Shown here: piece after piece, positions 17,486 to 26,295 of the stretch
How the letters are laid out: every line of letters starts with the position of its first letter
Position numbering within the stretch: position 1 is the stretch's first letter
DNA from: Saprospiraceae bacterium
Lineage (GTDB): Bacteria > Bacteroidota > Bacteroidia > Chitinophagales > Saprospiraceae
DNA: 41,943 bases
Direction: 5' to 3'
Assembly: GCA_016720635.1 (NCBI GenBank)
Contig: JADKKF010000014.1
Coordinates: 107,501 to 149,443, forward strand
The notes under the pieces: model-generated
The model's database searches: none
Seen by the model: only the letters and a program-made list of their open reading frames with translations
What the model was told of the DNA's origin: nothing
Made by a program: the position numbers and the translations under genes

Positions 17486-18025
17486 TTATTTTTAGTTATA
17501 CTAAAAATAACTTAAACAGCTGATAATTAGATACTTACGGGTAGTTTAGTTTGTTGATTTTAGTGGGTTTTCTTTTGAATTTTAAGGAACAAGATAAGTG
17601 CTCGGGCTTTAAATACTTTTCAAAAATTAGTCGTAAACTATTAAAGAAACACAAGGTAATTGCCTTTTTGCAGATTAGTAATTCAAAGCCATTTTTACTT
17701 CAAACAGCGCTTTACCTATGTTTCTTTTTAACCCTTTTAAGCATAATTTGTCCGTTTTTTAATCTAATTGTTAGAATTAATTTACATGGAAAACAGGTGT
17801 GTTTTAGGGCAATAATCTGCTGCACATTCAAACTCATGTTGTTTTTTGCCGATAAATAATTCCCAGCTAAAAAGCCAAAAGTACATGAATTTTTCCCAAA
17901 GCTCAGATGGCACAATTGAAAAATAAATTGTACTTTTGATGAATTAGTCCAAACAAATACGACAAGTTTAATTCCTTTAGTGAATAATTAAGAAATAGAC
18001 GTGAGAAACTCGGGCTACCACTTAG
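17486..18025. other. AT-rich gap with a 9-bp inverted repeat; no supported gene
   Basis: No frame here has a recognisable product. A perfect inverted repeat CAAAAGTAC (17876-17884) / GTACTTTTG (17930-17938) is present; each arm contains a TAnnTTTG-type -10-like box pointing outward, but I find no TTG box at the right distance for either. The stretch may hold decayed sequence of the gene fragment that follows. Confidence 0.4.
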
Positions 18026-18448
18026 AAGAGGCATTCATCTAAACCTTATAACCCTGATATAGCCAATACTTTTTTCAGAGCTGGTTATATAGAATCTTGG
18101 GGACGTGGCACAATAAAAATGATTAATGCTTGCAAAGCTCATAAAATAGCACCACCTATTTTCTCAAATATTCCGCCCGACTTTCAAGTGGAGCTTATTA
18201 AATATACCGACAAAGGGCTCACGGAACTTGGCTTAAAAGAAGAATTGAGAAAAATTATGCTGCATATTCAGGAAAATGGAAGCATATCCAATTCGGAAGT
18301 GCAAACAGTCTGCAAGGTTAGCAAAGCTACTGCTACAAGGTATTTGAGTGAATTAGAGGTAACTGATTGGGTTGATAAAATTGGCTCAACAGGTGTGGGC
18401 ACGGTGTATGTTTTTAAAGGGCTCAGTAAGGGCTCAAAAAAGGATTAA
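18026..18448 (+). pseudogene. 3' fragment of an AlbA_2-type (RecG-like) ATP-binding regulator
   Basis: The frame, open from 18026, reads HSSKPYNPDIANTFFRAGY and then IESWGRGTIKM, which is the C-terminal half of the divergent ATPase domain (AAA_4 / HATPase type) of putative transcriptional regulators with an AlbA_2 N-terminus. It is followed by a winged-helix domain (about 18240-18420; ISNSEVQTVCKVSKATATRYL). The N-terminal DNA-binding and ATPase halves are missing. Just upstream, LPLRRG and NSG appear in other frames, so the copy is both truncated and frameshifted. The first ATG (18119) lies inside the conserved motif region and is not a true start. Confidence 0.65.
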
Positions 18449-18856
18449 GCAATGGACTAACAATGGGCTTAAATATCAGCAATAAAGCTTTTAAAAAGCA
18501 TAATAATTAATGATTATCCGTATTTTGTGGATTTCACAATGGATTTAATAAGTGCTTATTTTACTGATAATGAAGGGTTCAAATAAATTTAAACAATGGA
18601 GGAAAAGAAATACAAAAAGCAAATTTCTATTCACATCCGTATTTTATTAGCCAGTAGCCGTAGCGAAACCATTGCAAGAATAAATGCAGCAACAAATTAG
18701 AGATGTATCAGAAATTTTAGACTTATAATTTCAATGCTTTGCAGCCATACCTACACCTAGTTTTGCACCTTCGGGATCAACAAACCCCAATCCAAAAGCA
18801 TTAACTTCAATTTTAAATCTATATCACCACTTCTTACATCCTAGCACCCAGGCTAT
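18449..18856. other. Intergenic debris between two gene ends
   Basis: No full gene is supported. A 34-codon frame at 18596-18700 (starting MEEKKYKKQISIHIRI) is unmatched to anything I know. On the minus strand, 18731 to about 18820 holds about 30 codons ending GLGFVDPEGAKLGVGMAAKH and stop. This looks like the end of a real but unrecognised protein whose upstream part is out of frame. Both may be relics. Confidence 0.3.
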
Positions 18857-19243
18857 TTATTTCCCATTATACGGAAAACCTCGGTTTTTCATCAAGGCCG
18901 CTATGCTTGGATTTTTGCCTCTGAATGCCTTGTAACCCTCAGATTCTTCGACCGTTCCACCTACGCTGAATACGTGATCAAGCAGTCTTTTGGCGACTGC
19001 CTTATCGTAAGGGCCACCAGCTTCTGTAAATGCTTCAAAAGCGTCTGCGCTGTGTACGTCCGACCATAAGTAACTATAATATCCCGCTGAGTACCCATCG
19101 TCCGCAAAAATATGTGCAAATTGAGGAGTTCTGTGGCGCATGACTATTTCATCAGGCATACCCAATTTTGTCAATTCTTGCTTTTCGAATTGATCTGCAT
19201 TGATGGGCTTATCACCCGCTAGATGCAATTTCATGTCTATCAA
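18857..19243 (-). CDS. M3 family peptidase, C-terminal part
   Basis: These 128 residues are the C-terminal end of the gene that starts at 21000. They include FADDGYSAGYYSYLWSDV, the tyrosine- and glycine-rich substrate loop of M3 (Dcp/oligopeptidase A) enzymes that lies after the zinc site, and the closing GGTVEESEGYKAFRGKNPS. ATG 19243 is not the real start: reading on upstream in this frame gives KIENASKFNQGF and EYLASALIDM, which joins the previous part if one A is added to the run opposite 19303-19307. Confidence 0.85.
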   Translation of the reverse strand: MIDMKLHLAGDKPINADQFEKQELTKLGMPDEIVMRHRTPQFAHIFADDGYSAGYYSYLWSDVHSADAFEAFTEAGGPYDKAVAKRLLDHVFSVGGTVEESEGYKAFRGKNPSIAALMKNRGFPYNGK

Positions 19244-19299
19244 TGCACTGGCTAGATATTCTACCGTCGCGAATCCTTGATTGAACTTGGACGCATTTT

Positions 19300-20178
19300 C
19301 TATTTTTGGACCAATTCTTTTGGGATCGGTTGTTTGGTCTGATAGTGTACCGCGAATCTATTCAAAATCTCAGGAGTCAATAACCATCTTTCTAGGATTT
19401 GGCTAGGAAACTCTACATAATCTGTGGCGACATTGGTACCACTTAGTTTTGGATAAGTAACGTTGGAGCAAAGTCCGTGCAGCGCATGTCCAAACTCGTG
19501 AAAAAGCGTATTTGCATCATCAAGAGATATCAAAACCGGTTCGTTGGCTTTTCCTTTAAGAAAATTTGAATTGTTAGAGACCAGCGTTTTAACGTCGCCA
19601 TTGTTCTTGCTTTGCTCCCTATAAGCGGTCATCCAAGCCCCAGAGCGCTTCCCTTCTCTTGCGTAAGGGTCAAAATACCACAAGCCCACTAAAGCCCCCG
19701 TAGAGCCCTTGGTGACTTTCCATACCCTCACATCGGGATGGAACTTCGGTACATCATTTATCTGATCAAATTTTAGGTCAAAAAGTTGACCCGCCATCCA
19801 AAACATGCCTTCTCGCATTTTCTCCAAATCAAGGTAGGGCTTTATTTGACTTTCGTCGAGGTCATATTTGGCCTTTCGTACTTTTTCGGCATAATATCTA
19901 TAATCCCAAGGCTCTATTTTTATTCCCAATTTTTCAGAATTGGCTATAGCTTGCATATCTGCCACTTCTTCTTTTACACGGGCGACTGCGGGTTTCCAAA
20001 CTGCAAGCAATAGATCCATCGCCTTGTCTGGGGTCTTGGCCATTTTGTTCGACAATTTCCAATGGGCATGGGTAGGATAACCGAACAATTTGGCTCGCTC
20101 GGCTCTTAATGCCAATATTTGTGGGATGATGTCGTTGTTATCGTTTTGGTCGCCATTGTCACCTCTATTTACGAACAT
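19300..20178 (-). CDS. M3 family zinc metallopeptidase, catalytic part
   Basis: These 292 residues hold the catalytic core. HEFGH at about residues 227-231 (19486-19500) supplies two zinc-binding His and the general-base Glu; YVEFPSQ further on supplies the third zinc ligand. M3 enzymes of the Dcp type cleave dipeptides or short peptides from the C-terminus of oligopeptides; this one carries an N-terminal export signal in the upstream part, so it would act in the periplasm. The upstream part is in the same frame but separated by a stop at 20206-20208. Between them, the +1 frame gives CPDRGLREK, so two opposite single-base errors (five A at 20213-20217, one too many; four T at 20188-20191, one too few) would restore RGLREKAWRMFVNR. 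The combined gene has about 714 codons, normal for Dcp. Confidence 0.9.
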   Translation of the reverse strand: MFVNRGDNGDQNDNNDIIPQILALRAERAKLFGYPTHAHWKLSNKMAKTPDKAMDLLLAVWKPAVARVKEEVADMQAIANSEKLGIKIEPWDYRYYAEKVRKAKYDLDESQIKPYLDLEKMREGMFWMAGQLFDLKFDQINDVPKFHPDVRVWKVTKGSTGALVGLWYFDPYAREGKRSGAWMTAYREQSKNNGDVKTLVSNNSNFLKGKANEPVLISLDDANTLFHEFGHALHGLCSNVTYPKLSGTNVATDYVEFPSQILERWLLTPEILNRFAVHYQTKQPIPKELVQK

Positions 20179-20205
20179 TCTCCAGGCTTTTCTCTCAATC
20201 CTCTG

Positions 20206-21000
20206 TCAGGGCAAAAAGGTCAAGAAAGGCTCGATAGCGGACCTAGTATTTGCCAATATTCCTCCTTTTAGTTTTTTGTCTTTGGCAGCTGATAGCAATG
20301 CCTCTTTAAGATCTTCAGGCATTTTGGCCAATTCTGAATCGGAAATAGCCAAAAATTTGTCATTTTCATCTGCAAGGAGATTTTGACTGAATTTGGTGAA
20401 TAAACTCGCCAGTTTTTGATTGATGGCCGCTACTTTCGCTTTGTCTGCACTGTTAAGTTTGGCGCCGTTTAGTACAAAATCATCGTAATATTTATCCAAA
20501 AGCCTTCGCTGTTCTTTGACGATGGAAGAACTTTTAGGACTTTTATATACGGCTTCAATTCTCTTGAACAGCCCTTCATTTTGCATGATATTATCAATGA
20601 AAGCCGCTAGTTTAGGTTGCATTTCTGTTTCTATCGCTTGAAATTCTTCGGAGTTCATATTGCCACTCCATACAGAATATACATTAATGACTCGATTCAA
20701 TGAGGACCCTGTTTTTTCAAGGGCAGCTATAGTATTTTCAAAGCTGGGCGGGTCTTTTTGTTCTACGATTTTTTGAATTTCTAAACTGTCTTCAGCCATA
20801 GCCGCCAACAATGCGGGTTTGAAGTCTTTGAGTTGAACTTTATCAAAAGGCGGAACTCCTCCATATTGCCCTTCCCATGGCTTTAATAATGCGTTGACAT
20901 TGGTGGTATTATCCATAGTTTTTTTGGCTACTTTACATTGATGGAAAATTGCAAAAATAAATAGAATAAATCCGAATGTTTTAAAAATTTGAAATCGCAT
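20206..21000 (-). CDS. M3 family peptidase, N-terminal part with export signal
   Basis: These 264 residues start with a basic N-terminus and a hydrophobic stretch (residues about 9-20, ending IFHQC). That could be a lipoprotein signal with Cys22 as anchor, though the box is not canonical. The rest is the helical N-terminal half of Dcp-like M3 peptidases (LLKPWEGQYGGVPPFDKV, then FENTIAALEKTG). A TAnnTTTG promoter lies about 45 bases upstream on this strand, which supports this ATG as the real start. The frame ends early at 20206 because of the indel described for the catalytic part. Confidence 0.88.
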   Translation of the reverse strand: MRFQIFKTFGFILFIFAIFHQCKVAKKTMDNTTNVNALLKPWEGQYGGVPPFDKVQLKDFKPALLAAMAEDSLEIQKIVEQKDPPSFENTIAALEKTGSSLNRVINVYSVWSGNMNSEEFQAIETEMQPKLAAFIDNIMQNEGLFKRIEAVYKSPKSSSIVKEQRRLLDKYYDDFVLNGAKLNSADKAKVAAINQKLASLFTKFSQNLLADENDKFLAISDSELAKMPEDLKEALLSAAKDKKLKGGILANTRSAIEPFLTFLP

Positions 21001-21042
21001 AATTCAAAATTATATGTAGTGAACGAAATAATTTACACAAAC

Positions 21043-21072
21043 CAAATGTAAAGATAAGGTTAAATATTGCAA
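21043..21072 (-). promoter_or_regulatory. Bacteroidota-type promoter of the M3 peptidase gene
   Basis: On the minus strand TTG (21070-21072) is followed after 19 bases by TACATTTG (21043-21050), matching the -33 TTG / -7 TAnnTTTG consensus of the primary sigma factor in Bacteroidota. It sits about 43 bases before the start codon. Confidence 0.6.
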
Positions 21073-21120
21073 TCATAAACCTATCGCTAGGAATGTTTCA
21101 AAATCAAAAGAAATTTTTAT

Positions 21121-21151
21121 TTGAAAATAAGCATAATATCCATTACCTTTG
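21121..21151 (+). promoter_or_regulatory. Bacteroidota-type promoter of the PpiD-like gene
   Basis: TTG (21121-21123), 20-base spacer, TACCTTTG (21144-21151), about 90 bases before ATG 21243. With the promoter at 21043-21072 on the other strand it forms a divergent pair about 50 bases apart. Confidence 0.65.
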
Positions 21152-21242
21152 CATGGTTTTTTCAAAAAGAACAAACGACTTCGATTATTTTAGATTAATA
21201 ATTTGATTTTTAGCATTTTACACATTATAAATAATTTATTAA

Positions 21243-21695
21243 ATGGCAATTATTAGTAAAATCAGAAAAAGAAATGGCTTGGTTATGGCGCTTATCGCCC
21301 TTGCTGTTTTGGGTTTTATGATTATGGACATGGTTTCCAATAGCGGTAAAGGTGGTGGAGCTTTTGGTTCTACGACTATTGGGAAAATTAATGGTACCAA
21401 AGTAGATTTGGCCGAATTTCAAAACGTAGAGTCTGTACTTTACAGCAATATGAAGGGAGAACCCTACGGTACCAGAGATAAAATTTGGGACTTTTTCGTG
21501 ACCAAAGAATTGTTGGGCGAGATCTCAGAAAATCGGGATTGGCTGGGTAAAGAGGAATTGTTAGAATTGCAATTTGACCCTAACTATATGAGTAATGTTG
21601 TAAAGCAAAGATTTACCAATCAAAGCAATGGCCAGGTGGATTACCAACAACTGAGCCAGATCAAGGGCGTTGGAATCAGATCAGCTTCCAGCTAA
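21243..21695 (+). CDS. PpiD-like peptidylprolyl isomerase, N-terminal part (membrane anchor, SurA_N-like)
   Basis: This is the true start of a gene of about 705 codons running to 23360. After a basic N-terminus (KIRKRNG) comes one membrane segment (residues about 13-31, LVMALIALAVLGFMIMDMV) and the start of the SurA/PpiD N-terminal chaperone domain. The topology matches PpiD: a short cytoplasmic end and a large periplasmic part that helps fold outer membrane proteins. The frame is lost at the GGG of 21665-21667. Dropping one G gives QIKALESDQLPANF, which continues in the next part. Confidence 0.85.
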   Translation: MAIISKIRKRNGLVMALIALAVLGFMIMDMVSNSGKGGGAFGSTTIGKINGTKVDLAEFQNVESVLYSNMKGEPYGTRDKIWDFFVTKELLGEISENRDWLGKEELLELQFDPNYMSNVVKQRFTNQSNGQVDYQQLSQIKGVGIRSASS

Positions 21696-22158
21696 CTTTA
21701 AGCCGTTTTGGGCAGCACAAGAAAAGGAAGTAATCAATGAAAGATTGCAAGCAAAATTTGGCAATGCTGTGGCTAAGGGTATCTACACGCCTACATGGAT
21801 GGTTGAACAAGAATTCAAGGACGCCAATACCAAGTTGGACTTTTTGTACGTGAAGGTTCCGACGACCGCAGTTAGTGATTCTGAGGTTAAAATAACTGAT
21901 GAAGATTTGAACAAATATTTGAATAAATACAGAGCTAGATACGTAACAAAGGATGAATTGCGCAAAATCGCATACGTGGTATTTGATGTAAAGCCAACAG
22001 CGGACGACTCTATGGTCGTAAAACAAAAGCTTGAGGCCCTATTGCCAGAATTTAAATCTACAAGCAAGGATTCTGCTTTCGTAACGGACAATGAAGGTGT
22101 TTACGTTGATTCTTATATTGCAAAGAAAGATATTTCAGAAGAAAAGGCGATGATGTAG
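21670..22158 (+). CDS. PpiD-like peptidylprolyl isomerase, middle part
   Basis: This frame continues the SurA_N-like helical domain (EKEVINERLQAKFGNAV) and reaches the linker before the PPIase domain. ATG 21670 is internal and there is no ribosome-binding or promoter reason to use it. The frame ends at 22158. Adding one base near 22143-22148 gives DDVVGVGVGNIYGPY and then ENNSYRAVKILGKM, which leads directly into the third part. Confidence 0.8.
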   Translation: MESDQLPANFKPFWAAQEKEVINERLQAKFGNAVAKGIYTPTWMVEQEFKDANTKLDFLYVKVPTTAVSDSEVKITDEDLNKYLNKYRARYVTKDELRKIAYVVFDVKPTADDSMVVKQKLEALLPEFKSTSKDSAFVTDNEGVYVDSYIAKKDISEEKAMM

Positions 22159-22226
22159 TTGGGGTAGGTGTTGGAAATATTTACGGACCTTATATTGAAA
22201 ACAACAGCTACAGAGCGGTTAAGATT

Positions 22227-23360
22227 TTGGGTAAAATGATATTGCCAGATTCCGTCAAATCTAGACATATCCTTATCCAAGGTAAGACTCCTGAAGAAAT
22301 GGTAGCTGGTAGAAAGACTTTGGATTCATTAAAGAATTTAATACTTTCAGGTAGAGCCAAGTTTGATAGTTTGGCGATGACCATGAGTCAAGACGGTGGA
22401 TCTTCTGCCAAAGGTGGTGATTTAGGATATATGGCTCACGGAGCATTGGTAAGACCCTTCAATGAGTTTATTTTCTATAAATCCAAAGGAAACGAAATGG
22501 AAATCATCGAAACTCAATTCGGCGTCCATTTAGTACAGGTTGTGGATAAAAAATTCATCAAAAATGAAGCTGGATATAAAGTTGCCATGCTAGCATTCCC
22601 AATCGTTCCGAGCGAAGCCACTCAAAAGGCAGTAAAAATCAAAGCTGATGATTATTTGGCAGCCAATCGTACCTATGAGAATATGGTAAAGACAGGGCAG
22701 TCAAATCCAAGTCTTGCTCCTAAAATTTCTGGAAGATTTACAAATATGGCATATGATGTTGCTGGTTTTGGACAAGGCAATGTCAGTAGAGATTTAGTGA
22801 AAAGAGCCTTTTCTGATGACTCCAAGATAGATGAAACATTCGGAGAAGTATTTACATATCAGGACAGGGATTTGTATTTTGATAATAAATATGTTATTGC
22901 TGCTCTTAAGACCGTGATCCCTGCTGGAAAACCTAGCTTGGATGCTTTGAGAGATGAGTTAGAACCCATCGTAAAAGCTGAAAAGAAAGCTGAAATATTT
23001 AATTCTAAAATCAGTGGAAAAGATATTTTTGAAATAGCTACTACGTATGGCATAGCTGTTGATACAGCATCTAACGTCGCTTATAATTCTACATTTGTTC
23101 CTAATTTGGGTACCGATGGAAAGATTGTTTCTACAGCTTTCGCTACAGGAATTAATTCGGTTTCAAAGGCAGTAGGTACTAAAGATGGTTTGGTTGTTAT
23201 GAAACCATACAACAAATTATCCCCGCCGACCAATATCACAGACTTTAGTTTTTATAAGGGTCAAATCGGAGTCAATACTAGAAGATCTGCTCCAAATTTA
23301 ATCATGAACGCCTTGAAAAAAGGAGCGCAAATCGTAGATGAACGCTCTAAGTTTTTCTAA
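22227..23360 (+). CDS. PpiD-like peptidylprolyl isomerase, C-terminal part with parvulin domain
   Basis: The parvulin (PPIC) domain lies at residues about 8-110: SRHILIQ, FDSLAMTMSQD, GGDLGYMAHGALVRPFNEF and TQFGVHLVQVVDKK are the conserved elements of this fold, which catalyses cis-trans isomerisation of prolyl bonds. The remaining 260 residues are the helical C-terminal region seen in Bacteroidota PpiD/SurA proteins. ATG 22227 is internal. A rho-independent terminator follows 23 bases after the stop, so the gene is transcribed alone. Confidence 0.88.
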   Translation: MGKMILPDSVKSRHILIQGKTPEEMVAGRKTLDSLKNLILSGRAKFDSLAMTMSQDGGSSAKGGDLGYMAHGALVRPFNEFIFYKSKGNEMEIIETQFGVHLVQVVDKKFIKNEAGYKVAMLAFPIVPSEATQKAVKIKADDYLAANRTYENMVKTGQSNPSLAPKISGRFTNMAYDVAGFGQGNVSRDLVKRAFSDDSKIDETFGEVFTYQDRDLYFDNKYVIAALKTVIPAGKPSLDALRDELEPIVKAEKKAEIFNSKISGKDIFEIATTYGIAVDTASNVAYNSTFVPNLGTDGKIVSTAFATGINSVSKAVGTKDGLVVMKPYNKLSPPTNITDFSFYKGQIGVNTRRSAPNLIMNALKKGAQIVDERSKFF

Positions 23361-23383
23361 TAAAATATGAGTCTTTTAGACGG

Positions 23384-23417
23384 AAAGTCCTTGGAAAAAC
23401 CCAGGGACTTTTTTTTT
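23384..23417 (+). terminator. Rho-independent terminator of the PpiD-like gene
   Basis: AAAGTCCTTGG pairs with CCCAGGGACTTT around an A-rich loop and is followed by a run of T to 23417. Confidence 0.85.
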
Positions 23418-23477
23418 GTACCTCAATTTAGAGCTTCGTTGATTAATTTTGTATTCTTCTAAAAGTGAAAAAATTTG

Positions 23478-24626
23478 ATGGAAATTGGCATTAAGGGATT
23501 TGGATACGTTCATTCGGGCGGATTGGGAAATCACAATACACCAAATGTTGTTGATGATGGGTCCTTTATCCAATGGTCCAATCAATTGGGATACTTAGTG
23601 TCAGCGCTTCCTTCTAAGTTAAAAGAACAACTAATTGCCCAATTTTCAAATTTTAAGTGGATTAAACATATAGATCCATGCACTCTTTTTGCCATAGCTG
23701 CTATGGAAGAACTTAAGAAGGGTCTGCATTCAAGTTTTGACCAGCAAGAAGTAAATCTGAGCATCGGCACTTCGAGGGGCGCGAGCATTAATTTGGAATA
23801 TTATATCGAGATGTTTTTAAAAAGCAAATTAGGTGCGCTGTCGCCGCTAGGTTCTCCTACTACTACGATAGGAAATTTGGCGAGTATTGCTGGTGGATAT
23901 CACAAGATTAAAGGGCATCACATGGTATTTTCAAATACGTGTGCTTCTTCTTTATTCAGCATCATCAATGGAAGTGTTTGGATAAAAGCTGGCCAGTGCG
24001 ATGGATATATAGTAGGTGGAAGTGAAGCCCCATTGACTCCCTATACCCTAAAGCAGTTGAATGCGTTAAAGGTGTATAGCCATGAATTGGATGATTATCC
24101 GTGTCGTGCCATGCAAATCGATAAAAACCAAAATACGATGTGCTTGGGCGAAGCGGCTTGTTTGTTTTATTTGGAAGAGGCGAATGAAACATCCATTGCC
24201 ACCATCGCTGGTTGGGGACAATCGATAGATCACGGCAAGACATTGACGGATATTTCCGATGATGGATTGGGTATCCAAGAGTCGATGATAAAGGCTTTGA
24301 AGCATGCCAAATTATCCACCGTTGACCTCGTCATTACACATAGTCCAGGGACCATCCTAGGGGATCGAGCTGAAAGTGCCGCCATTCACACTGTGTTTGA
24401 GACATTGCCCATCTTGTACAATAATAAGTGGAAATATGGACATACTCTTGGTGCATCTGGCGCCCTGAGTGTCATGGATGCAGTCCAGATCCTTAGGACC
24501 CAAACGGTTCCTTCAATCCCTTATCTCTCCCAAGATTCAATTTCTGCAAAGATTGATACCGTCATGGTAAATGCGACGGGATTTGGAGGTGGAACCTTTT
24601 CTCTGATTCTGAAAAGAAATCAATAG
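23478..24626 (+). CDS. Beta-ketoacyl synthase (3-oxoacyl-ACP synthase type)
   Basis: This 382-residue thiolase-fold condensing enzyme has the Cys-His-His triad of KAS I/II: Cys155 in SNTCASS, His288 in THSPGT and His322 in YGHTLGASG (preceded by the usual Lys in NNKWKYGH). It joins acyl groups to malonyl-ACP in fatty acid or polyketide chain extension. I start at ATG 23478, because the TTG three bases earlier is weaker. It stands alone: no ACP, ketoreductase or dehydratase gene is next to it, and it is slightly shorter than FabF (about 410), so a special role cannot be excluded. It runs tail to tail with cinA, overlapping by 7 bases. Confidence 0.88.
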   Translation: MEIGIKGFGYVHSGGLGNHNTPNVVDDGSFIQWSNQLGYLVSALPSKLKEQLIAQFSNFKWIKHIDPCTLFAIAAMEELKKGLHSSFDQQEVNLSIGTSRGASINLEYYIEMFLKSKLGALSPLGSPTTTIGNLASIAGGYHKIKGHHMVFSNTCASSLFSIINGSVWIKAGQCDGYIVGGSEAPLTPYTLKQLNALKVYSHELDDYPCRAMQIDKNQNTMCLGEAACLFYLEEANETSIATIAGWGQSIDHGKTLTDISDDGLGIQESMIKALKHAKLSTVDLVITHSPGTILGDRAESAAIHTVFETLPILYNNKWKYGHTLGASGALSVMDAVQILRTQTVPSIPYLSQDSISAKIDTVMVNATGFGGGTFSLILKRNQ

Positions 24627-25867
24627 TTCTCAAGGATAAATTTTCGGACCAAATTGATAGCAGTCATTGTGGCGTACTCAATATTTCTGCTCCGATCTTT
24701 AGCAAATTTTACCATTATGGTCCTTATTTTGGATTTATTGCCAACTGCGATACAAATGGTCCCTACGCGCTTTCCGTCACTCCCTCCTGTTGGTCCAGCG
24801 ATACCTGAGACGGCCACCCCAATATCGATAAGACCTTTGGATAATAGCCCTTCCAGCATTTCTTTTACTACTGGTTCTGACACAGCACCGTTTGCGTCTA
24901 AGGTAGAAGGATCTACGTTTAACTGAGATATTTTGGCTTCATTGCTATAGGTGACCAAAGCCAGTTGGAAATATTCGCTGGCTCCCGAACGCTGGATAAG
25001 TTTGCTAGAAATATTCCCACCCGTACAGCTTTCTGCTGTACCAAACCGAAGCCCTTTCTCTACCATCAATTGTGCAAAAGCAGATTCTAAATCCACATCA
25101 TTTAAGGCATATATTTTATCTCCAAAAAGCTGTGTTAATGATTCCTTTAATTCTTCGAAATAAGCTTGTACGGTCGATGTTTCGTCAGAAGAGGCAGTAA
25201 ACCTCACTCGAACGCTCAAAGTCGAAGGAAGATAGGCTACTTTGCACCAGGAGGGCATTTTGGATAGAATTTCAGACATGTTTTGTTCAATGTCGGTCTC
25301 TCCGATCCCTGCGAATCCTATGGTTAGGTGCTGGATTTTGAACAAATTAGCTTGGAGACTTAGTTTTGGTAAAATGTGTTTTTCGTAAATATGGTAGGTT
25401 TCGTATGGGACTCCTGGGCTAAAATAATAATCTTTGCCTTCTCTTTGGATAAGCATCCCAGGTGCTGTTCCTAAGTCATTTTCCAACAATTGAGCTATGG
25501 CGGGCATAAAGCACTGCTCCCGATGGGCTTTCTTGAATTCTCTTCCGATTTGCTTGAAAAAACTTGAAATTCGCTCGTAAGAACTTTCGTCAAAAACCAT
25601 CTCTGAATCAAAAAATTCGCAAATAACCTCCTTCGTAATGTCATCCTTCGTGGGTCCCAATCCACCCGTGACGAGGATCAAATCTGACAACTCACTCGCA
25701 CGTGCCAATCCACTAGAAATGGCCTCAAAGCCATCAGCGACGGCGATTCTTTCTACTACTTCTATGCCTAGAGGATTTAACTTTTGCGCTATCCAAGCAC
25801 TGTTGGTATCGATGACTTGCCCTATCAATAACTCATCACCGATGGTGACAATACTCGCTTTTTTCAT
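24620..25867 (-). CDS. cinA: CinA, nicotinamide-nucleotide amidohydrolase / competence-damage inducible protein
   Basis: At 415 residues it is full length for CinA. The N-terminal molybdopterin-binding-like (COG1058) domain shows TIGDELLIGQ at 8-17, then NSAW and GGLGPTKDD near 68-76 (ADP-ribose pyrophosphatase type). The C-terminal amidase domain has AESCTGG near 275, SGIAGPTGGS and GTICIA. CinA removes ammonia from NMN to recycle pyridine nucleotides. It is transcribed toward the ketoacyl synthase gene and away from gyrA. No clear TAnnTTTG promoter is seen in the 60 bases before the ATG. Confidence 0.95.
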   Translation of the reverse strand: MKKASIVTIGDELLIGQVIDTNSAWIAQKLNPLGIEVVERIAVADGFEAISSGLARASELSDLILVTGGLGPTKDDITKEVICEFFDSEMVFDESSYERISSFFKQIGREFKKAHREQCFMPAIAQLLENDLGTAPGMLIQREGKDYYFSPGVPYETYHIYEKHILPKLSLQANLFKIQHLTIGFAGIGETDIEQNMSEILSKMPSWCKVAYLPSTLSVRVRFTASSDETSTVQAYFEELKESLTQLFGDKIYALNDVDLESAFAQLMVEKGLRFGTAESCTGGNISSKLIQRSGASEYFQLALVTYSNEAKISQLNVDPSTLDANGAVSEPVVKEMLEGLLSKGLIDIGVAVSGIAGPTGGSDGKRVGTICIAVGNKSKIRTIMVKFAKDRSRNIEYATMTAINLVRKFILENY

Positions 25868-26046
25868 TTTGTGGTTTTGCTCTAATCAACAATCCAACCG
25901 CTCTTAGGTTGAAGCACCTAATTACATTTTTTATATTAATTAAATCCAAATATATTTCCTATTACATCAGAAGCCAAATGCCAAGCTTTGCTTTACAAAA
26001 TTTCAAATAGGCAAAGTTTCGAAAAGTGCAAAATTCATGGATTGAG

Positions 26047-26208
26047 GGTGCATCTGTGAGCCGCGTCAAGGATCGTATCGATCGTCTCGTTTTGTGAAGC
26101 AAAATATACGAGACGAGTCTGGTCATATCCTGAGATGGGATATGATAAGACCGAAGCGAAGCGGAGTCGAGTAGAGCCAGACCTACTCGTAGAGTAGGGG
26201 ACGCCCTA
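26047..26208 (-). repeat. Structured intergenic repeat, copy C
   Basis: Read on the minus strand it begins GGGCGTCCCCTACTC. Hairpin 1 pairs 26182-26188 with 26192-26198 (CCTACTC/GAGTAGG). The conserved core (CTTCGCTTCGGTC on this strand) lies at 26149-26161. Hairpin 2 pairs 26123-26130 with 26138-26145 (TCATATCC/GGATATGA). A further palindrome-rich stretch (ATCGTATCGATCGT and the CGAGACGA/TCGTCTCG pair) ends the element. It lies between the starts of divergent cinA and gyrA, so here it is not behind a stop codon. The rest of 25868-26364 is AT-rich without a gene. Confidence 0.65.
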
Positions 26209-26295
26209 TAAAAAATTGAATAGATTTACCAGTAAAATATCAAAGCTGAACCCTAGAGTTATAAACCCAAAATTTAACTGAAATAGGTGGCAAGA

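Noticed and set aside
17551..17859. 102-codon Phe/Leu/Cys-rich frame after the first adhesin
   Set aside because: It starts with TTG, has composition expected of AT-rich non-coding DNA, and shows no domain, promoter or neighbour support.
23444..23451. TAATTTTG as promoter box for the ketoacyl synthase gene
   Set aside because: The only upstream TTG (23416-23418) is 25 bases away and lies in the terminator's T-run, so the spacing does not fit.
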